64,000 nt of DNA, from contig JAIWNI010000022.1 in assembly GCA_025331435.1 (NCBI GenBank), positions 124,001 through 188,000 on the forward strand. Reading direction: 5' to 3'. The notes beneath the pieces are model-generated. The model made no database searches. It was not told where the DNA came from and worked only from the letters and a program-made list of their open reading frames with translations. The DNA comes from Choanephora cucurbitarum (lineage: Eukaryota; Mucoromycota; Mucoromycetes; Mucorales; Choanephoraceae). The stretch's first letter is position 1; every line of letters starts with the position of its first letter. Shown piece by piece: positions 58,494-64,000 of the stretch. Both the position numbers and the translations under genes were made by a program.

Positions 58494-59378
58494 TCCGAAA
58501 AACACATAAGACAAAAGCGAAGAAAATCAACTAAACTATTTTTATGTTCCTATATCTTTTCTAATAACAGAGGCCCATTAACAAAAGTGCTTAGTCGGTT
58601 TATCCAATTACGGTAGTATTAGAACAATTCACTATGCTTCTTCTTACTGATGTACTAATCTAACCTGAGTCAGCAGAAAGAAGTCTATCAGACAAAGATG
58701 TGAGATTCAATGATGTCTCATAGTTGTAGATAGCAAGCAAAGTTATTTCGGGCTGCTCCAAACAACAAATGGCAACTAATTATTCACTACATATACTAGT
58801 GCAAGTATACTCGCTCGAAGTATGTTCCTCAGGCATATCTTTGCTTTATTTTTCAACTTCCATAAAGCTAAAGTGGACCAAGAGTATTCTAAAAAAAAGG
58901 GTCTAGTGTTTCTCATTTTTTACCTTCAGTGCAAGAACGCTTACTACAATATCGCATGCTGTCCATTGAGTTTTCTTATATAAAAGAAAGGTTGCAAAGA
59001 AGCTCTGAAGGCATTATCGTCTAGCTAGTCTTCCTCTTGCGATATTTGGTTGTTTCATTGTCAATATCAGTGATAGAAAGAATCAAAATAGCTCTTCGGA
59101 AGTGTAAAATTTTAACAGCGAGCGCACAATCAAAACCTGTCTCCTTAAAAAGGGAATAGAGAAAACATATATAGAGAGTGCTTCTTTCGCACTGGATATA
59201 TAGGTATTAGTGAACTATACTTTATATCGCTGTACATTTTTCTATCTCTCTTTTGCTTGGCTCTTTCTGTCTGTCTTACACTTCTCACTTTTCCCTTCGT
59301 TCATAACTCATATAAACATCCACCATTTTCAATCTCGCCCGTGTCTCTTTGCCCACGCTGTTTCAACCTCAAGGAAAC

Positions 59379-61434
59379 ATGCAGCCCAGTCGCATCGATC
59401 TGCTCAAGATTGCACAGGTAGGCGAGAAACTAAGAAAGACACTTTGCGATTGACATGAAGAGAAAGGTGCAAGATGTTCAACTTGATAGAGGTCAAACAA
59501 CTGTTGTGGGTACTTTACATCTAACTATTCATCACCTGATATTCAGCTATTCAGAGGATGAATTGTGGGTAAGAGACTAAGCAGCACATATCATTAGTTG
59601 GCATTTCTTTATACTTAATTGAGTTACATAGATTCCTTATCCTATCATCCATACCGTTGAAAGGCAGCCACCTTCACTTCAGACAGGACGGCACCCACTC
59701 TATATTAAATGTCGAGATTTTATGATTTTAACACTCTCTCTTCTGAAAGAAGGTGAAGCACAAGATGTATTTGACAGCATTCAGAACATGGCTTGTATCA
59801 GTAAGTAGCCTGATATGCATCATCCTCTCTTTGTTTCTCTCTCTTCTTTGAAAGCAAATCATTAATAGACCGGAAGATTCCATAGAACAGATGTACGCGT
59901 ATGCATACCAGCCAAGAATACCCTTTACATCGAAAAGCGGATGGAATATATATGATCCATTGAAAGAATATGAGCGGATGGGCGTGGATGTTAAGACAGA
60001 CGCTTGGCGTTTTACTTTGATCAACAGAGATTACAAAGTAAGTTATAGCTTGGAACAAAGGATAGAAATGAGAGTAATAACAAGTGATGCCATTTGGATA
60101 CAGTATTCACCCACTTACCCTCGTTTACTGGTGGTACCCTCAAAGATAAGCGACAACACATTAAATTATGCTGCCAAATATCGTAGTAAAGCAAGAATCC
60201 CTGCTCTTTCCTATATGCATTGGAACAATGCCGTAAGTTATGCAAGTGTCTAAGAATCCTTTGACTTAAGTAACAGGCACAGGCTACTATCACTCGAAGT
60301 AGTCAGCCTTTGGTAGGATTTAAACAAGCAAGATCAATACAAGATGAGAAACTGATAGAGGCTATCTTCTCAACTAATGTACCCACTGGCCCAAATGGCG
60401 AAACAATCTATGGTTCTACTGCAGCCAATCTGATTATTGATGCCAGACCTATGGCCAATGCAGTAGGCAATGTTGCAAGAGGAGCGGGCACCGAAAATAT
60501 GGATCACTATCGAAACTGTAAAAAGATTTATGTGGCAATAGACAACATTCATGTCATGCGAGATAGTCTGGCTAGGCTAAGTGAAGGTAACCTACCAATG
60601 AGACTGTAAACACAGAAGAAGGAGCACTGAATTGATTCACTTGCTTCATTAGCTATGCAAGGACTGGATGGCACAGGTGGTCAAATCAACAAAAGCGCTC
60701 TTCAACGATCGGGTTGGTTAAAGCATATTGCAATGGTGATGGATGGCACAACCACAATCGTCAAAAACATACATGTGTACAACTCGCATGTGTTGGTACA
60801 CTGCTCGGATGGATGGGATCGCACTTCGCAGTTAGTGTCTCTAAGCGAACTCTGTTTGGATCCTTATTACCGTACGTTTGAAGGATTTCAGGTACTGATC
60901 GAAAAGGATTGGGTCTCTTTTGGTCATAAGTTTGAAGATCGATGTGGTCACCTTTCCAATGAGAAATATTTTATCAACCTCACAACCAACACAATCAAAG
61001 ATATGCAAAACAAATTCTACAAGAGCTACCAACGCGAGACAAGTCCAGTCTTTCATCAGTTCCTAGATTGTATATTTCAACTACAGCAGCAGTACCCAAC
61101 TCGGTTTGAATTTAATGAGACACTTTTGACGGAACTTCACTATCATGTTTATTCTTGTCAGTTTGGTACTTTCCTGTTCAATTCAGAAGGAGAGCGTACC
61201 AGCCATCAGCCACAGGACAAGACATACAGTATTTGGGATTATTTCAATTCAGAAAGGGAACGTTTCATCAATGAATCATACGATCCTATGAAAGACAAAG
61301 ACTTGGTAGACAATGTTGGTGTCTTAATGCCAGACGCTTCTAAGATCAAATATTGGGCAAGGCTTTTCAAAAGAGAAGATGATGAAGTCAATAGTACTGT
61401 TGTCTATGGTGAAAGCCCAGTTGAATATCAATAA
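59379..61434 (+). CDS. YMR1: Myotubularin-family phosphoinositide 3-phosphatase
   Basis: Removes the 3-phosphate from PI3P and PI(3,5)P2 on endosomal membranes. Exons: 59379-59417, 59461-59568, 59632-59804, 59869-60037, 60104-60232, 60277-60586 and 60653-61434, giving 569 aa. A PH-GRAM domain opens the protein (VVGTLHLTIHHLIFSYSE). The phosphatase domain shows LYAFxY-like MYAYAYQPRIPF, YPRLLVVPSKI, RSKARIPALSYMHW, RSSQPLVGF and the active site VHCSDGWDRTSQL. The catalytic Cys is at about 360 and Arg at about 366, so the enzyme should be active. ALSxLCLDPYYRTFEGF-type sequence (LCLDPYYRTFEGFQVLIEKD) completes it. No FYVE or coiled-coil tail is present. The first intron is only 43 bp. Exon 3 must end at GTAGCC (59805) rather than the stronger-looking GTAAGT four bases earlier, because only the former keeps frame. 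YMR1 is the single yeast member; orthology is by family. Confidence 0.9.
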
Positions 61435-61845
61435 AAAAAATTGTAAATTTTTCCAGAAATAGACTCTATGTCTTTCTTTACCAATGTCCAACTGGGATAA
61501 AATTAGTTCACGGCTGTGGCTTTTTGAAATTCTTCTCAATATAAGCGTATTTATAACTTGAAGTCTAGAGCACGATAAAGATATCAAGAGCTTTTCAAAT
61601 AGATCCAAACTACTTGCAGAATTGCTATACGTTTTCTTTGTAGTCTTTCCCTTCATATCTTTATAAGCATATCAGTTTGTTTGGCACATGAATGATAAAG
61701 TTGGTTGGTATTTTCACATAGATAATTTAATTAAAAGATTCATTAAAGAATCATGTAAAGTGGTATTATAATATACAGAAAGAAGCAAAGATTAAAAGGA
61801 AGAAGGGGTATGTAAAATTAAAAAAAATAAAAAGCAAAATTTGAT
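61435..61845. other. Convergent intergenic region myotubularin/kinesin
   Basis: A 411 bp AT-rich spacer between convergent 3' ends. No gene or repeat is recognised. Confidence 0.5.
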
Positions 61846-64000
61846 CTAATTGTAATCTTCGCTTAATACACTAGAAGGTCGTTGAATTTCCCATTTCTTC
61901 TTCAAGTCATCTACACTTCCACTACTATGACGGTAATTAATTTTGGCTTTAGAGGATCTTGTAGGCGTCTGTGCCAATCGATCAAATACAGAGGGCGTAA
62001 AAGGTCTGTCAAATGTAGACGAGCTAGGCATCATAGGTGGCAATGGTCTTCGTACTGAGCCTTCAGATTGTGGTGACATCTGCTGCTGATAAAGAGACAT
62101 TGCATCACCTCCAGTCATACCCATTTGGAGAGTGGGGAGGTTATGAGCATGAGCTAGTAAAGGGCTGATAACAGCAACATCTCTGCGAGGACTATGAGGG
62201 TTGTTTGTGTTACTTATACGGCCTGTTGATTTCTGATTCCATGAAGATAAAGAAGATACGTCAGACTGGACAGAGGATCTCCTCAAATGGCTGCTACGAA
62301 TAGAAGAGGTAGAAGATTCGTGATCAGAGATGTATTGACCAAAGTCAGGCGAGTTGCCACGGGCTGCTGCTGAAATAGCACGCATGTATTCATCTTCGCT
62401 TGCATCCTCTTCTTCGTCCCCTGGTGTCATCAAATTACGTGCTTCTTCGTCTTGCCAAGAAAGTCGCTTTTGAACCATGTTGTAAAATCGTTCAGGCGAT
62501 GGAGTTACCTCTCGTCCTGCCCCTGTTTTGCTTAATGTATCGACCATCTGGACAGGTAATGGTAATTTCTTGTTCAAGTTTGCTTTGTTGAGTAGAGGAG
62601 AAGAAATAGGCGAAGCTGCAAGTGGATAGGGCTGCTGCTCGTAAACTGAGCCCATGTCAGAAGTAGGATCTGAGATAAGTCCTCGAAGGCCATCTTCATA
62701 GATTCTATCAAAAATGGTGTTGCCATTATTAGGATGATCGCTGTAATTACTGCTTCCGTCTCTAGACATCATAAAGCTCTGCATATCGTCATCCTTGGCT
62801 TCCAGTTGGCGAATTCGACGCTCATTCTCAAATGTGCTGGTTATAGCAGCTCGCTTCATCACAATCAGTGTACGGCGAAGGTCAACAACTGTCTTTTCTA
62901 GGTTCTGGACTGTCACTTGTCGATTGCATTCATCCATTTTGAGATCCATAATATCGTCTACTAAATTCTCAATGATGCGCTTGCATTCATCTGCTTCAAA
63001 TGATTTGATCAACTTGGATGTAATGTCATAAGCCATCTCTGGTGCAGCATTAGCAGGTACACTGAACTGATCTTCAAATGAATCAATATCAGCCCAATCA
63101 TCATTGTTTGAAACAGGTTCTGTTACAATTTCATCAACAAAAGTAACGTGTTTGGGAGGGCGTGGGCTCATGTTCTTGACTACTGTGGCACCATTTTCTT
63201 CAGCATGCAGAGCTTCTTCAGCAGCATCTGACTGAAGTGTACGAACACGAGCAGACAGATAGGCAATTTCAGCTGTAATCAAATCAATACGTTCATCCAT
63301 CAATTCGATGGCTATCATGTCCATTGGTTGACCAGTGTTTTCCTCCAGTTCTTTCTCCACATGATACACCTGATCTCTCTCTTCTTCAAGATCGAACTTT
63401 TCAGCTACCAAATGCTCTCGACGAATCAAAAGTTGTTCCATTTCAACAACTGCTTGTTTGCCCTGAATGTATTGAGAAAGAGCTTTGTCCAGGAGCTCTT
63501 TTTTACGAGAAACGCGAATACCTAAGGGAATAGGGTTCTTTTTCTTTGATTGTCTTTTAGGGAATCCATGACCACCACCTTTAGCAATGACAGCAAAGTT
63601 ACCACCCATGATAGGAGAAGCTTTATGAAGCAATTTCTCATCAAGGATGCCTCCTTCGCGGACAGCTTTCTTGAGAATCGACGTCAATTGCTTTAATTGG
63701 CTTGAACTGATCATGATTTCTTCATTGCGCTTCTTCAGTGTGGATTTTTGCTGCTCATGCTCACGTTCTAATCGCTTCTTGGCTTGGTTCGATTTCGCGT
63801 GTTGACGCTGAAGTTGCTGAATGCGACGTTCTTGTTGAGATATTTGACTGCGAACACGGTCAGATTCTGCTCGCATGCGATGAACCAGCTGCCTCTTTTC
63901 AACCTTCAATGTCTCTACATTAGCACGAAGAGTTCGCAGCATAGATTCATTTTGATTTCTGTTGGACTGCATGGCCATGGTAGCATGAGAATATTTGCGC
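61846..64000 (-). CDS. Kinesin-4-like motor protein, stalk and tail (partial, 5' end beyond right edge)
   Basis: An open frame of more than 715 codons runs off the right edge without a start; codons continue upstream as RKYSHATMAMQ. The first part is a long coiled coil (LRANVETLKVEKRQLVHRMR, then QISQQERRIQQLQRQHAK). It is followed by LKKRNEEIMISSSQLKQLTS, which resembles the segment after the coiled coil in KIF4/KIF21-type kinesins (hydrophobic heptads then KR-TEE). A second coiled coil follows (LIRREHLVAEKFDLEEERDQ), and then a Ser/Pro-rich tail of about 300 aa with many Ser-Pro sites, likely phosphorylated. The motor domain itself is not in the window, so the kinesin call rests on the stalk pattern alone. 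A different coiled-coil protein is possible. Confidence 0.65.
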   Translation of the reverse strand, partial: RKYSHATMAMQSNRNQNESMLRTLRANVETLKVEKRQLVHRMRAESDRVRSQISQQERRIQQLQRQHAKSNQAKKRLEREHEQQKSTLKKRNEEIMISSSQLKQLTSILKKAVREGGILDEKLLHKASPIMGGNFAVIAKGGGHGFPKRQSKKKNPIPLGIRVSRKKELLDKALSQYIQGKQAVVEMEQLLIRREHLVAEKFDLEEERDQVYHVEKELEENTGQPMDMIAIELMDERIDLITAEIAYLSARVRTLQSDAAEEALHAEENGATVVKNMSPRPPKHVTFVDEIVTEPVSNNDDWADIDSFEDQFSVPANAAPEMAYDITSKLIKSFEADECKRIIENLVDDIMDLKMDECNRQVTVQNLEKTVVDLRRTLIVMKRAAITSTFENERRIRQLEAKDDDMQSFMMSRDGSSNYSDHPNNGNTIFDRIYEDGLRGLISDPTSDMGSVYEQQPYPLAASPISSPLLNKANLNKKLPLPVQMVDTLSKTGAGREVTPSPERFYNMVQKRLSWQDEEARNLMTPGDEEEDASEDEYMRAISAAARGNSPDFGQYISDHESSTSSIRSSHLRRSSVQSDVSSLSSWNQKSTGRISNTNNPHSPRRDVAVISPLLAHAHNLPTLQMGMTGGDAMSLYQQQMSPQSEGSVRRPLPPMMPSSSTFDRPFTPSVFDRLAQTPTRSSKAKINYRHSSGSVDDLKKKWEIQRPSSVLSEDYN

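Larger units (their letters stand above)
53940..59378. other. 5.4 kb gene-poor region
   Basis: The longest gene-free stretch of the window, between two divergently oriented genes. Most is AT-rich and unremarkable. It contains a GC-richer block near 55.94-56.60 kb and a complete MITE at 58392-58493, both listed separately. Short open frames within it have no family resemblance. No tRNA or rRNA gene is found by eye. Confidence 0.5.

Noticed and set aside
60841..61056. Minus-strand open frame in the myotubularin region
   Set aside because: Antisense to the phosphatase domain exon, which carries the CSDGWDR active site.

Overview
The window is nuclear DNA from a filamentous fungus, most probably Mucoromycota (Mucorales type). 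The evidence is AT-rich sequence, genes cut by many 43-90 bp GT-AG introns with pyrimidine-rich acceptors, a CotH-family secreted protein, a fungal SZT2 (KICSTOR) protein, and orthologues of Sut1, Pyp1/Ptp3, Avo2, Bmt5 and Msb3/Gyp3. Genus and species cannot be fixed from the sequence alone. Nothing viral, bacterial or CRISPR-like is visible. Exon boundaries below were worked out by hand from splice signals, reading-frame phase and family similarity; for each spliced gene called complete the summed CDS length is divisible by three.

Layout. 0-5.5 kb: CDC43 (geranylgeranyltransferase I beta, minus, cut by the left edge) diverges from SPT5. 5.7-9.8 kb: two minus-strand membrane proteins, a Sut1-type glucoside transporter with two microexons and a GC-AG intron, and a signal-peptide DUF4203/TM198-like protein. 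10.7-12.1 kb: PDX1/SNZ vitamin B6 synthase with a TGACTCA element upstream. 13.9-14.9 kb: an eight-exon BAP31/YET-type ER protein. 16.1-18.7 kb: a scar zone with a frameshifted unknown gene, a nonsense-ridden Tc1-like transposase carrying a truncated MITE, and a 5'-truncated, frameshifted copy of the ERMES gene mdm34. 18.8-25.0 kb: a rhodanese-PTP phosphatase, an NmrA-like protein, mitochondrial uS8 and SmB. 25.7-36.8 kb: one very large 12-exon gene, SZT2 (about 3442 aa). 36.8-42.4 kb: mostly gene-free, with a TMEM97-like gene and a MITE. 42.4-44.1 kb: a CotH protein. 44.6-53.9 kb: a compact run of BMT5, TBCD, an AVO2-like ankyrin protein and an Msb3/Gyp3-like Rab GAP. 53.9-59.4 kb: gene-poor, with a GC-richer TATA-containing block (about 55.94-56.60 kb) and a MITE. 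59.4-64 kb: a myotubularin phosphatase convergent with the tail of a kinesin-4-like motor cut by the right edge.

Functional themes. Most genes are conserved housekeeping functions: transcription elongation, splicing, rRNA modification, tubulin folding, prenylation and vesicle traffic. Two TOR-pathway proteins lie about 13 kb apart: SZT2, the KICSTOR scaffold that brings GATOR1 to lysosomes in animals, and an AVO2-like TORC2 subunit. I see no operon-like organisation and treat this proximity as chance unless conserved elsewhere. The most unusual stretches are the mdm34/transposon scar, the GC-richer block with paired hairpin repeats near 56.2 kb, and the clustered microexons in the two membrane-protein genes.
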